Positions 1-10,596 of a stretch of DNA of 64,000 nucleotides are shown here, in pieces (position 1 is the first letter of the stretch; each line of letters begins with the position of its first letter). Position numbers and translations under genes: made by a program. Under the pieces are notes generated by a model. It was not told the DNA's origin, ran no database searches, and saw only the letters and a list, made by a program, of their open reading frames with translations. Source of the DNA: Conoideocrella luteorostrata (taxonomy: Eukaryota > Ascomycota > Sordariomycetes > Hypocreales > Clavicipitaceae); the NCBI GenBank assembly GCA_032433595.1, contig JASWJB010000037.1, positions 124,001 to 188,000 on the forward strand, in the 5' to 3' direction.

Positions 1-10
1 TATTATGTTC

Positions 11-27
11 TACGGAATACTCCGTAC
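11..27. repeat. Inverted pair of the CTCCGTA motif
   Basis: TACGGA (11-16) and TCCGTA (21-26) are perfect inverted repeats around a four-base spacer. This is one member of a motif family found at more than 20 places in the window, nearly all outside coding exons. Confidence 0.7.
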
Positions 28-200
28 GTTTAATGTGACTGAAACGAGCGAGCCAGTGGGAGTTAAGACTGGCCAACAAGCAACGTGCCCATCTCATATT
101 TGGACTATGGAGTACGAAGCAGCAGATGGCTAGCGCTGCCCATCCCGGAAGCAAATACCAAAGACAGTTAATCAATCTTTCCATCGAGGTGTATTCTTGG

Positions 201-215
201 CGGAGTACTCCGTAC
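201..215. repeat. Palindromic CTCCGTA motif copy
   Basis: CGGAGTACTCCG at 201-212 is a perfect 12-base palindrome and runs on into TACTCCGTAC (206-215). It belongs to the same dispersed motif family. Confidence 0.7.
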
Positions 216-370
216 ATACTGGCATTGAAAACAAGTTGCATGAGGGATGCAAGGGTGGTATTGGTTGGGCAACCAACACGGCCGCGCTATTCGGACTTCG
301 CCCGGGACTGTTAGCGCCACCGAGAGCAGAAAAAGAAAAGAGGCTGGTCGCTAGTGAGGTATTTCCACCC

Positions 371-384
371 ATCAGATAAGATAA
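371..384 (+). promoter_or_regulatory. Putative SreA-type GATA iron-repressor site
   Basis: ATCAGATAA at 371-379 matches exactly the extended ATCWGATAA consensus described for the Aspergillus GATA-type iron repressor SreA, and a second GATAA follows directly (380-384). It lies about 570 bases upstream of a siderophore-transporter start codon, the gene class this repressor controls. The match and location are seen; binding is inferred. Confidence 0.5.
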
Positions 385-945
385 GATCTGGGTCCTCCCC
401 TTGAAGCATGGATCTAAAGCCTTCTCGTGCAAAATATCTTGTCACGAGGTGCGTCTGACAAAGCCACAGGTTGGCCCAAGTGGTTCAGTATGAGCAGGTC
501 AGACTAATATCGTCCATCCTTGTATCTGATCTGAGGCATTTTACGTGCCTTCTCCCGAGCGATCTGCTCTTGTTACAAGTGCTGGGCCGCACAGTAGTTA
601 GATCAGGATTTTTCGCGACCGATGACAGAGCGCGTGCCAAGGATTCGCCGAGTCGGGTTCGCCATTTAGCTCGCGCCAAGTACAGATCCTTGGGACTTTT
701 AGACCTTCTAGACCCAGGGGAGGAACCCCAGCGTTGCAAAAAAAATTGATTAGCCTTCAATATGGAGACATGTTCATCGTGCCGGCTGTACTACACGAGA
801 GCGGGAACATCCACTACCCAGTCAGACAGGCTTCATATAAGTGAGTGTCTGCAGCTCCCCAAACCCTGCTGCCGACCTCAGACATCATCCATTCCCAGAA
901 AGAGCAGTCCGTCCAGCAATCCAATTCGTGTTGACCTACGCCAAA

Positions 946-2902
946 ATGATGTTCCTACCCAAAATCTTTGCCCGCGAAGGCGACGATGACCCTGTGTCCA
1001 AAGCCGTCCTGGGGCCTGCAGGACGAGAGGCGCCAGTTATCAGCAAGACTGGTGCCGCCGTTGCCGCCGCCAACGTCCACACACGCGATTACGACGACTC
1101 CTCGTCTGAGGAGGAGCAAGACGGCGTCAAGAAGATTGAGGCTACCGTTAAAGTATGGAGTAGCTTGCACATCTACCTAGCATACATATTGTTAGTTCCC
1201 ACCCAAGGAAGAGTGGGAGGGAGCGCTGTTTTATGTGGCTAACACGCATTCTTTGCCAGCATTTGGATCATCTACTTTGCGGATTCTATGCACTCTAGCA
1301 TGGCATTTTCACTCACGCCCTATGTCACCAGCTCATTCGCACAGCACGGTCTCACAGCAACCACCGGCGTCTTTGCGCAGCTGATTGGAGCCCTGATCAA
1401 GCTGCCTCTAGCTAAAATATTGGACATCTGGGGTCGACCGCAGGGTTTTGCCCTTACTGTCTTCTTTATGGTCGTCGGGTTGATCATGATGGCTGCTTGT
1501 CAAAACGTACAGACGTATGCTGCGGCACAGGTTTTTTACTGGATCGGGTGAGTTTTGACGCATTGCTCTTGTTGTTGCTGTCGGGGGGAAGGGGCAGTAT
1601 GATAAATGCAACCTAACACACAAGACTAGCTTCAACGGCGTCGGCTATAGCTTGCAAGTCTTCATCGCCGATACCTCAGAGCTTAAGAACCGAGCCTTCG
1701 CATTCGCGTTCATTAACTCTCCCTTCATCATCACAGCCTGGACCAGTGGTCCTGCGGCAGAGGCTTTCCTCGCCAATGGCGGCCTGCAGGGTTGGAGGTG
1801 GGCTTTTGGCACGTTCTGCATCGTGGTTCCTGTCGTCACGGCTCCCATCTTCGCCTTGTTCTTATGGAACAATCGCAAAGCTAAGAGAATGGGAGTCCTG
1901 GCGCCTAAAGAACCCAGTGGGCGGAACGCCTTCCAGTCCATTAAGCATTATTGCGTCGAATTCGATGTTATTGGATTGCTGCTCGCTGCGGCCGGAATGG
2001 CTCTGTTCCTCTTGCCATTCAACATCTTCTCTTACCAGGCACAGGGCTGGCGCGCCCCGATGATTATTTGCATGATAGTTTTCGGAGTCGTCCTTCTTGT
2101 CGTGTTTGCGCTCTACGAGAAGTTCCTGGCGCCCGTCAAATTTATCCCCTTCAAGCTGCTGGTCGACAGGACCGTCATGGGCGCGTGCATCCTGGTTGCG
2201 GTCTTGTTCATTGCCTTTTACATCTGGGACGCCTTCTTCTCATCGTTCCTCCAGGTAGTTGTTGGCCTCACTGTGACGGAGGCGACCTACGTGGGACGAA
2301 TCTACAATGTGGGCAGTTGCTTCTGGGGACTGGTCGTTGGTGTGCTTATCCGATGGACCGGCCGCTTCAAGTGGCTCGCCCTATACTTTGGTGTTCCGGT
2401 GAACATCCTCGGTGTTGGTCTCATGATTCACTTCCGCCAGGGAGATGTGGGTGTTGGATATATCGTCATGGCGCAGATTTTCATCGCCATTGCCGGCGGC
2501 ACTCTCGTCATCTGTGAGCAGATGGCTGTCATGGCTGCCGTTTCGCACAAGCACGTGGCTGTTGTACTGGCATTGCTCTCCATGTTCTCTAACATTGGAG
2601 GAGCCATTGGAGGCAGCGTTTCTGCTGCTATCTGGAACGGCGTTTTCCCTCCGAAGATTTACGAATACCTCCCAGCCGAGACCCAGGGCGAGGCGTTGCT
2701 GATTATTGGAAACATCACAAAGCAGCTGTCCTATCCGAACGGTTCTCCTACTCGCGTCGCCATCGTCCAGGCCTACGGAGAGGCTCAAAAAATTATGATG
2801 ACTTCGGCAACTTCGCTGTTGGTCCTCACGATTGTCGCGGTTGGCATGTGGCGTGACATTAAAGTCAAGGATTTCAAACGTGACAGAGGAGTCGTTGCCT
2901 AA
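946..2902 (+). CDS. Siderophore-iron transporter (MFS, MirB/Sit1-like)
   Basis: This encodes a plasma-membrane or vesicular MFS transporter that likely imports ferric siderophores by proton symport. Exons are 946-1190, 1260-1547 and 1630-2902; both introns have good GT..AG ends and the joined frame gives 601 residues, typical for the family. The start is the ATG at 946: an acidic hydrophilic tail (DDSSSEEEQD) precedes the first membrane segment, and the frame upstream lacks domain character. The second exon carries the MirB-like stretch LTPYVTSSF, and the loop motif LAKILDIWGRPQG matches the family. About 14 hydrophobic segments are visible, and the protein ends in a short basic tail. A GATA-type iron-repressor-like site lies upstream. 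The substrate cannot be named from sequence alone. Confidence 0.9.
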
Positions 2903-3286
2903 AGAGTCAGCGTGGTGGACGGTGGTATTTGAGTTGTAGATTTGAATACAGCGATGTAGCATGACAAGAGATTATTTTTGTGAATCCTTTCAATATCTGG
3001 TAACGAGTTATGCTGTGGCATGGAATTGGCGTGATCGAAACCTGTCGAATGTTCCACTAGCTATGTCCGATGTTACACAAAGAACAGACGCGGGGTAGCC
3101 AGACATCTTCGGGCCACCTCGGGCTTGCGTTATTACACACCAATTTACCAGTACTAAGCAAGACCATCAAATCGAAGCTATTTTCACTAAAGCACTTTCG
3201 GCCCTTCCCGTCTTTTCGCCTCTGAGAATTCGATTCAGCATAATTCGCCCTGTGTTGCTGTCACGGCAGTCAATTGACCATAGACG

Positions 3287-3667
3287 ATGGCGTCCATCAC
3301 CCTCCTCTACCCCTCCGGCCACGACTTTGACCTGAAGTACTACCTGAGCACGCACATGCCCATTGTTGAGACGTAAGCAACAGTGGCGAGCCCAAAAAGA
3401 AGACTCGGAGCATTTTGTCACTGACCCCGCCGTTTTTATTGCAGTCAATGGAAGTCGGATGGTCTTCGCAGCTGGGAGATCACCCAGTTTGAGCCTGGGC
3501 TGCCGTACCAAATCCAGGCTGTGCTCAAGTTCGACACTCTGGCGGAGTGGGAGGCAGCATCCACCGGGAAGAACGCCCCTCCTGTGTTTGATGATATTCC
3601 AAAATTTACGACGGCCCAACCGGTTGTGCTGAAAGGTTCACACAAGGCTTTCCAGAAGGTAGCTTAG
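3287..3667 (+). CDS. Small EthD-like dimeric alpha/beta-barrel protein
   Basis: Two exons (3287-3372, 3445-3667) join in frame to a 102-residue protein, the usual size for stand-alone EthD proteins. It opens with a beta strand (ASITLLYP) and then the family signature FDLKYYLSTHMPIV, where the histidine follows a YY pair. The C-terminal half holds the strand and helix pattern LRSWEITQFEP and LKFDTLAEWEAA. Such proteins form ferredoxin-like dimers; some act in ring-opening or anthrone chemistry, but many have no known substrate. It lies 385 bases after the siderophore transporter on the same strand, and no functional link is evident. Confidence 0.8.
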
Positions 3668-4717
3668 ATGTGATAGTTACGCCATTCTCGAAAAGGAGAA
3701 GACATAAAAATTACTCAACTAGATGTTAGTGGTTCTGAATATAGTAAAGAGCTTTGAAGCCGCCGGATATTCCTGTCCACCATTCTGCGTGATTTGCAAT
3801 ATGGACTGTTGCCGTCGGATGCCAGTAGAACGCCCTCGTCATTGATATGCTCATTAGGTAGAAATGGTTCATCGGATTTAGCACGTTATGGTACCCTCAT
3901 GCGTTTTTCGCGGACATAGATAAGAGCTGCTGACGTCACATCTGTGGCATGGAGTACATCAAGACACTGCTCACCGCCGTTGCGTTAGCCTTCGCCGAGC
4001 AACTTATAGTGGAGCGCGGGAACTTCCAGCGCTAGAGGAAAGCATCTACAGCGAAGTCCAGTACGCTAATTGCCAATAACTGTGCTCGCAGCATGCAAAG
4101 AGCTCTGAAAAGAAGCATTGCACGTGCCATGTATTCCACCTCTTGGGCATCGTGTTCAACGTTTCACCGAACATAACAGTGTTATATGACTTATCAAAGA
4201 AAATCTAAATGTTTTAGATACGGCAATCATCGTGGCAGTGAACTGCCGTGAACACAGCCATGATGGGCGAAGTCATCGCCGGAAGGTTAGATGCCTGGTG
4301 TTGGATTTGGGGTAGATTTTGCACTTAGCAGAACCACATGGTGCCAACTCACTGAATTCGTCAACCGATACATAGTCGAACTAATTCTTTGATAATACCA
4401 CCTAAAGCGATTGCTTCTATTTCTCAAGTGTCTCTTCCAGTAACTGAGAGACAGATCTGAGCAAAACTTAATCTGAATTCATTATTACAAAATAGCCAAT
4501 TAAACTCAACATAGAGTCGTCCAGTGGCCAGTGATTCACCACCACTGAGCAGCATTATTATGAACTAATTACTTCATCTTCAGAATAGTATATACCAAGT
4601 CGCATCCATCATATCAGCAGCACCAGCAACTTATCAGTAGGTCTCGCAAATTACACATAATACGTAACTAACCTATTTCTAGGCAGACTGGTTTGGCGTT
4701 CCAAGACATAGCCCCGA
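3668..4717. other. Intergenic region, nothing recognised
   Basis: About 1 kb between the EthD-like gene and the converging MFS gene. The sequence is moderately AT-rich with no open frame of note on either strand, no RNA gene and no repeat that I can support. Confidence 0.6.
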
Positions 4718-6503
4718 CTAATCTTCGAAGCGTTGATTACCGAGATCCTTTCGCTTCAGTTCGATCTCGTCAAGGAACAATGAAGTCGCCAAGCCTAGTA
4801 CACCGAAGCCGATCATGGTGTAGAATACTGCCTGGAAGGACTTGAGGTATATCTGCAAAATCTGAGCCAGAGTTGAAGCAGAGATGTTCAGCGACTTCAA
4901 CTCTCCAATAAAGCCGATAGCATTGGAGGCGTCTTTTAGAGGCGTCAACGCTCCTGTCAGAGGGACTGCAGTACCCGAAATAGACGTGGAGAAAACAGTG
5001 CTGAAGATTGCCGAAGAGATGGCCAGGCCGACGAGAGCCCCAAACATGCGAATGGTGAGAAAAGTTCCCGTTGCCAGCCCTTCATCGTCAACATGTCTGA
5101 CACTTGCTTGTACTGGAAGCATTGTGAGACGTAGCAATGACACGCCTTGGCCCCAGAGAACAGGAAGCCCATAGAGCATGGATTCCGAGGACCCAACCCT
5201 GAAGAGCACCAGCAAGCCAGTTCCCAGCGCAGTAATAAGCCATGAAAGTCGCAGAAGCCATACGTATCCTCCAAATACCGGGACCATCATCATTGAGGCG
5301 ACTGTGCTTACCAAGCTTACGATGACTGTGGGCAGAAGGAACACGGCCGATGATATTGCCGTCTGGAGCTCTACTGCCTGATAGAACAGAGGCAGATACT
5401 GTAGTAGGGAGATGAGAACTATTCCATGAATGAAACCCCCCAGAAGAGCCAGATTTCCCGTTTTTGAATGGAAGAGTCGATGAGGGATTACTGGCGCCGA
5501 GGGCCTGGCTTCATAGACAGCAAATATGACGAATATTATCGTTCCCAAGAATAACGGAACGAGAGTTTGCCATGAGGCCCATGGAAACAAGGACCCAGCC
5601 CAACTGATGGGTACGCAGACCGCGGTGGTTCCGATAATAATAAGCGCCATGCCTATCCAGTCAAGGCGACTCAGATTGTTTACGAGCGTTGCACCAAGCG
5701 GGGTAGGCCGAAGCTTAAGGAAGAAGAACAGGAGTACTGTTCCAGCTCCCAATATTGGTAGGTTGATCCATCCTATCCATCTCCAAGTCGCATATGAAGA
5801 GAAGAGCGCACCAACAAAGGGACCCATAATGTTACCAACAGCGGACGGGATGGTCATGAATCCGAGATACTTGGAGCGTTCGTTAAGCGTTGTCATATCC
5901 GTGAGGATGACCGACACAAGAATGTCAATGCCTCCGCCCCCGAGCCCTTGAAAGACCCGTCCGGCAATAAGGGTGCTCATATTTTGCGCAATGGCAAAAA
6001 CGATGGAACCAATAAAGAATAAGGCTATCGAGACATAAAGAGGATATTTTCGACCAAAGGCTTGGGAGATACTGGCCCAAATCGGATGCGCAACCAGGCC
6101 ACATAGGCTGTAGGCCAGATTCGCCCAGAACGACTCCAGAGTCGAGCCCTTCAGTTCACCAGTAATAGCCTATGTATGAATCGGCTTCAGTATCAAGTGT
6201 GATACTAAGCAACATTGAAATTGGAGGCCAGTTACCTTGACTGGTATTATGGTTCATGTTACTCACTGGGAGGGCAATGCTGAGGCATGTTGCATCAACT
6301 TGAAAAACGAGCAAGGTCAAGGCAAGCCCGGCGAAGGCGAGTTTGAAGGACAATGACTTTTTTGGCGTCAATTGAGATTGAGCCCCGTCCACTATTTCAG
6401 CGCCGCCAGATGTTTTTGGCTCTCGTCCCAGTCCCAGTTCCTCTTGAACGGCGTCCACATTGAGACTTGTAGGGGAGACATTGTTAGTAGTGGAGTGGCC
6501 CAT
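4718..6503 (-). CDS. MFS drug-efflux-type transporter
   Basis: A 562-residue multi-pass transporter of the fungal drug:H+ antiporter type (14-segment DHA2-like by length and pattern). Exons on the minus strand are 6503-6267 and 6169-4718; the 97-base intron removes in-frame stops and restores the canonical passage DATCLSIALP into a helix that reads TLESFWANLAYSLCG. Motif GRVFQGLGGGGIDIL follows in the fourth helix, as in efflux pumps of this class. The N-terminus is a hydrophilic cytosolic tail of about 50 residues starting MGHSTTNNV, and the C-terminus ends in a short charged tail. The substrate is unknown. The gene converges on the EthD-like gene. Confidence 0.9.
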
Positions 6504-7763
6504 GATGAAAGTCAGAAACTCGCACTCTCGACCACGTCAACCCAACGGAAGCAATACTTGTTCGGCCAAAAAAAAAAAGGAAACGGAGGATTTAGTTGAA
6601 CTTGCAAATTGTCGAGGTCAATCGACTGTGGACTACCCTTTGCGAATTTGTAAGGCCAGTGGAGCCAATAACATTTTGGGTGTTGGTTGACGTGTGCCTG
6701 GCATGCTGCCCCAATCCTTGCTTCTTAATTCACGTACCCCTGAGCATACAAGGATCAGACGTCTTGCGCATAGGAATTTGCGGTCCGGGGAATGGTTTTC
6801 GCCTCTTAAAATAACATACGCCGATCAGGGCAAAAGGACGTCTCCCGCGCTGGTGACGAACCGAGGTGAGGTTTACGCCCTGCGAGTTCCTCCATGGCCA
6901 GTTGTCGCATTCGTTGCAGATATCATGCCGACAATAGTACGATCGTACTCTGCCCCCAACATATCTCCACTGTAATATAATAAAGCAAACCAAACAACAG
7001 CTAGTTCTTACCGATGAGCAGCCCATCGCTCTGTACGGAGTACTTACCAAGGACATATTTCGACAACGGCTCCACTATCGTCTTGCTCAGCCCGACAAGT
7101 GGATCGTCAGATAGCCCAGCAAAACCAGCTTCCCTCTGCCATTCTGCGAATGCGAGCGCGCCGGGTCTTGCTAGTCGTCCAGTTGTGTAGTTGGAGAAGT
7201 CGAGACAGGACAGGCCGAAGCCTCTCGCGGTCTATAACCTCCTCAAAACGAAACGTCAGGTCGAAACAGAGTCTTCTCGGGTGCTTGACGTCGTCGTAGT
7301 AATGGAACGGACTGGTCATGTCCGCTGGCAGGATTGGTGAGCAGACAGGTCGCCAACTAGGCGACCGTGGTCTTCATTAGCTTTTAAGGAATATCGGCAA
7401 CAGCGAGCCGGGTCAAGTCGGGCAAGCCTCGTCATAATGATGGCCGGAGCATGTATCAACCACCATGTTTCAAGAATTTGGCAAAGGGGGCATCTCTTGC
7501 AACATCGGCGCAAACGCCACGCCTAGTTTGAATCAGATCCAAGCGGGCCGAGCCACTTCCCCTTCCTACCTTCGCTAGACCAACCACCTTGTGGGTCGCG
7601 GCCCTTCAAGATGTGTAATGGAAGATGGTGGTCAAGTATGTAATTGGGGCAATCGCCGTCCGTTTCCTATTGCTAAATTACAGAAATTAAACCCTCTGAC
7701 TGCCAATCATCCGCGGACACGATGCTCTGAACTCCGCCTCCTATCCGGTACTTGTCACGAAAT
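6504..7763. other. Intergenic region with a possible coding relic
   Basis: No intact gene is seen. On the minus strand, 7319-7107 reads as 70 codons beginning MTSPFHYYDDVKHPRRLCF, which looks protein-like. After the 45th codon or so another frame stays open further, running as AFAEWQREAGFAGLSDDPL, so this may be a frameshifted relic of an unrecognised protein. A GTACGGAGTAC motif copy lies at 7033-7043, inside that second frame. The rest shows nothing recognisable. Confidence 0.3.
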
Positions 7764-8343
7764 TCAGTAAAAGGTGACGATCCAAACTAACAACGTGAAT
7801 AATGCATCCTGTATTTCGTCACTGTACTCGTCATCATAGTTTATATCTGGAAAAGTATGGTGGTACTCTATGCCCTGGAGATCATGTTGTGGCTGGACAA
7901 TTATAGAGCTTTCTATTGGTTTTAGTGCTGCGCGAATATCAGAGCCTTTATACCGAATAGAGCCAGTATCGATGTTGCTGAAAGGCCCTAAACGCGACGG
8001 GGATGAGAAGTCGTCGCGCATGCATTTCGGGACCGTAGAGTGCAGGGAGTGGAAGAGGATAAAGTGTTCGTCGTCAATTCCTTGCCTGCAACACATGAAG
8101 GTTGCAGACACTAGTTTATCAAGGCCATGCCTCAAGAACTTCAATATGTCCACCCAGGATCCAGCTACTTTCATGTCGAAAAGCTCTAGTGTCAATAGAC
8201 TCTCTTGAAAGCATGTAGCAGAAAATATTGGTAAGGCCGCCCAGTACAAATGCCGAGACACAAGGCGAACCGACTTTATGTCTTTCTCGTCCAAAACGGA
8301 AAGGATTTGCCAAAAGCAACTCATTTATAAATCGCAATAGCAT
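7764..8343 (-). pseudogene. F-box protein relic, frameshifted in the F-box
   Basis: The longest frame (8324-7764, 186 codons) starts MSCFWQILSVLDEKDIKSV and continues RLVSRHLYWAA, the second half of an F-box. The missing first half, INELLL, lies immediately upstream in another frame starting at the ATG at 8343. Dropping a single base near 8313 would join them into a normal F-box (INELLL to QILSVLDEKD). The rest of the product has no recognised substrate-binding domain and stops early for this family. An intact protein would recruit targets to an SCF ubiquitin ligase. The frameshift is seen directly; a sequencing error is the main alternative to decay. Confidence 0.6.
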
Positions 8344-9652
8344 TTTGGGGGTCTAACGTACATATGAGCTTGGATACGGCTGTTCCCCTAGTTACAATAA
8401 TAGTGATGTTTATGGAAAAGTGCAAGGCTTGTCAAAGGGGCAGTATTGAAGAAAAAGAAAACAGTAGGCTTTGTTTGGAAGCGCAGACGCTCCATCAAAT
8501 AAATAGAGATGATATGCGCTTCAATTCACAGAACCAACATGATTCTCATGGATCTTGCTGCAGAGGATGAATGGGTGTCACTGTAAGCGATTCATATGCA
8601 TACAAATGGCTTTCACGGGTTGAAAGAGCAACTGGCGTTTGTTTGGACCAACATTCACCTTGCGACTGACTGAAACGGGTATGTTCCGCTGTCACAGCCG
8701 GATTTTGCAGATCACTCTTAGAATTGGACTTCTAAGTTGACAACTATTTGGTGCAAAGGCAGAAGATTCACAGCATCATTAAAGTCAAACTCCGATTTCA
8801 TCCGAGAGCATTGAACAAACCTATCGGCGGGCTTCGCGTTCGTAGGATGCCCATCCCTGATGTAAATGCGCTTCTTTTTCATTGCCTACGTATGCGAATA
8901 GAGTTGCGTAATTCACCAATCCAACTCAACCGGTACCTCCATGCAGTTGGATTGGCATCTAGTCAAGTAAAGCTCACCTGAATTGGAGCTTGATTGAAGC
9001 TACGCACAGTTGAATTGGAGTTGGCTGTTTAAATGCAACTAATATCTCTGATTCTCAGAATTCAACACTAATACTAAATATTATATTTTATTTTATTTGT
9101 TTTAATTTCTTTTCGCTACTCATTGACTCCTCTCAATCTATAGGTTTGCATTAATGTTGCCGATTATGCCCTGCCGGAGTACATTGCCCAACAGTTCGAT
9201 AAATCCCAACGTAAAACATGGCTTCGCCATATGCCACCTTTCATATGTAGATATGACCCTTAAACAGGGCTCATATTTCTGGTGACCAGTTTCTCTTCGG
9301 CCATGCAGTGCTTGCTCGGAACACTTGTCCTTGCACGATGACGCAATACCCTCCCATGCTAGAAACCTCCGCGCTACACTCGGCCATGTAGAGAACCACG
9401 ACCTGGGGTTTTTTATTTAGAACATAACTTGCCGGGCATGCATATCCAATGAAAAGGCATTCAGTTTCGCTGCCTGTCGCACAATATGCATTCTAGCGGC
9501 ACCTATTGCTGGGCTGGATTGGGGGCCAATGCCTGGAACGGTGGTGTATACATATGTGACGCTGGTCCAAGTACCAAGGGCGACGCGACCCAGGCTCTTC
9601 TTGCTCCCACGATGCACTTATTTCATGCACTGATTTCCCACGTCGTCTTACA
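8344..9652. other. Intergenic region with hairpin cluster
   Basis: No gene is supported. The stretch holds a perfect 11-base inverted repeat (8916-8955) and related TTGGA/TCCAA words up to about 9025, followed by an AT-rich run near 9065-9115. The remaining short open frames look random. Confidence 0.5.
8916..8955. repeat. Perfect inverted repeat, 11-base arms
   Basis: CCAATCCAACT at 8916-8926 is repeated exactly in reverse complement (AGTTGGATTGG) at 8945-8955, leaving an 18-base loop. Partial copies of the same words recur at about 8980-9025. It could be an end of a degraded mobile element or a structured transcript; neither can be decided here. Confidence 0.6.
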
Positions 9653-10341
9653 ATGAGGAACTGCTACAGGCCCGACGGCGCACCTCTTGGAGACGGCTGG
9701 CTACCGTGCGATCCATCAGCCAAAGTCAGCATTTGCTGCGGCCAGGGGGACTTTTGTCTCTCGAATGGACTCTGTCTCAATGCAGGAGGGAATAACGGCG
9801 TTTCCATTCAAGGCTGCACCAGTCGCGAATGGGAGACACCATGCGATACTTGGTGTAAGCGGCAAGACAACATTCGTGAGTGATTCTGATTGCGTTATTT
9901 CCCTTCCGCATTCTCACAATCATCGAAGAACCCGACGGATATATATACCTACAGCAGTGCTCAAGCTACGGTGCATTGAGCAACAGGATGTGCTGCGGTG
10001 CAAATTGGACTTGTTGCAACACATCTCCGGAGATGCACTTAGACGTTCCTTTCTTTGCTAATGCGACACACCCTGGGGACTACGCTGCCATTGGGCCAAA
10101 GACTCAAGAATCTCATCCGACTTCTTCTGCGCCGCTTGCGTCTTCTGCGGCAAATGATCAGAAAGGGTTGGGAGGATCGGCAATTGTGGGTATAGCAGTA
10201 GGAATTCCATTTTTCCTTGTTATTTGCGGCATACTGTACTATGTACTTATGTGTAGAATGAAAGCCATGGATAAGAAGGAGCTAAATCAACATTCGGTAT
10301 CCTCAGTCAATCCTCCAGCGTACAGTCCGTATCATACATAG
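9653..10341 (+). CDS. Cysteine-rich single-pass membrane protein (fungal-specific type)
   Basis: The first exon begins at the ATG at 9653 and encodes the pattern CYRPDGAPLGDGWLPC, then ICCGQGDFCLSNGLC, then CTSREWETPCDTWC, a Cys/Trp arrangement common in a fungal-only group of small extracellular-domain membrane proteins. The best splice is 9876-9928 (53 bases, GTGAGT donor), leading into QQCSSYGALSNRMCC and NWTCC. The second exon ends at 10341 after a Ser/Ala-rich stalk, one membrane helix (GIAVGIPFFLVICGILYYV) and a basic cytosolic tail ending in a Pro/Tyr run. No cleavable signal peptide is evident, so the transmembrane helix may serve as the anchor. Function is unknown. The splice site is my choice; a donor at 9855 is possible. 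Confidence 0.7.
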
Positions 10342-10596
10342 GACCTAAATCGTGTTTATAGATTTCAATTTAACCCGTTACACATCGCGTCGTCTACAAC
10401 CTTGACTTAATCCTTCCCCGGGGAAAGTTAAACACCCTTCAAATGAACAACTGTATGGCGAGACGTTGGTGTTTGAGGATGATTGTTCTCAATACCTACC
10501 ACCTACTCGTGCTACCTAGTCTCCACATCACTCCTTCCTATCTGCTTCGTCGTGCTCAGCTCCGCGCAAAGTGTGTGAAATTAATGACGCTCGGAC

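Larger units (their letters stand above)
1..945. other. Intergenic region upstream of the siderophore transporter
   Basis: No convincing gene is seen. The short open frames here lack recognisable domains and overlap on both strands. The stretch holds two structured copies of the CTCCGTA motif (11-27 and 201-215), an iron-regulator-like GATA pair (371-384) and a TATA-like run near 834-840, about 105 bases before the transporter start codon. Confidence 0.6.

Noticed and set aside
841..945. Earlier start for the siderophore transporter in the same frame
   Set aside because: The added residues are not domain-like, and the in-frame opening begins at a non-ATG codon; the ATG at 946 has a good context.
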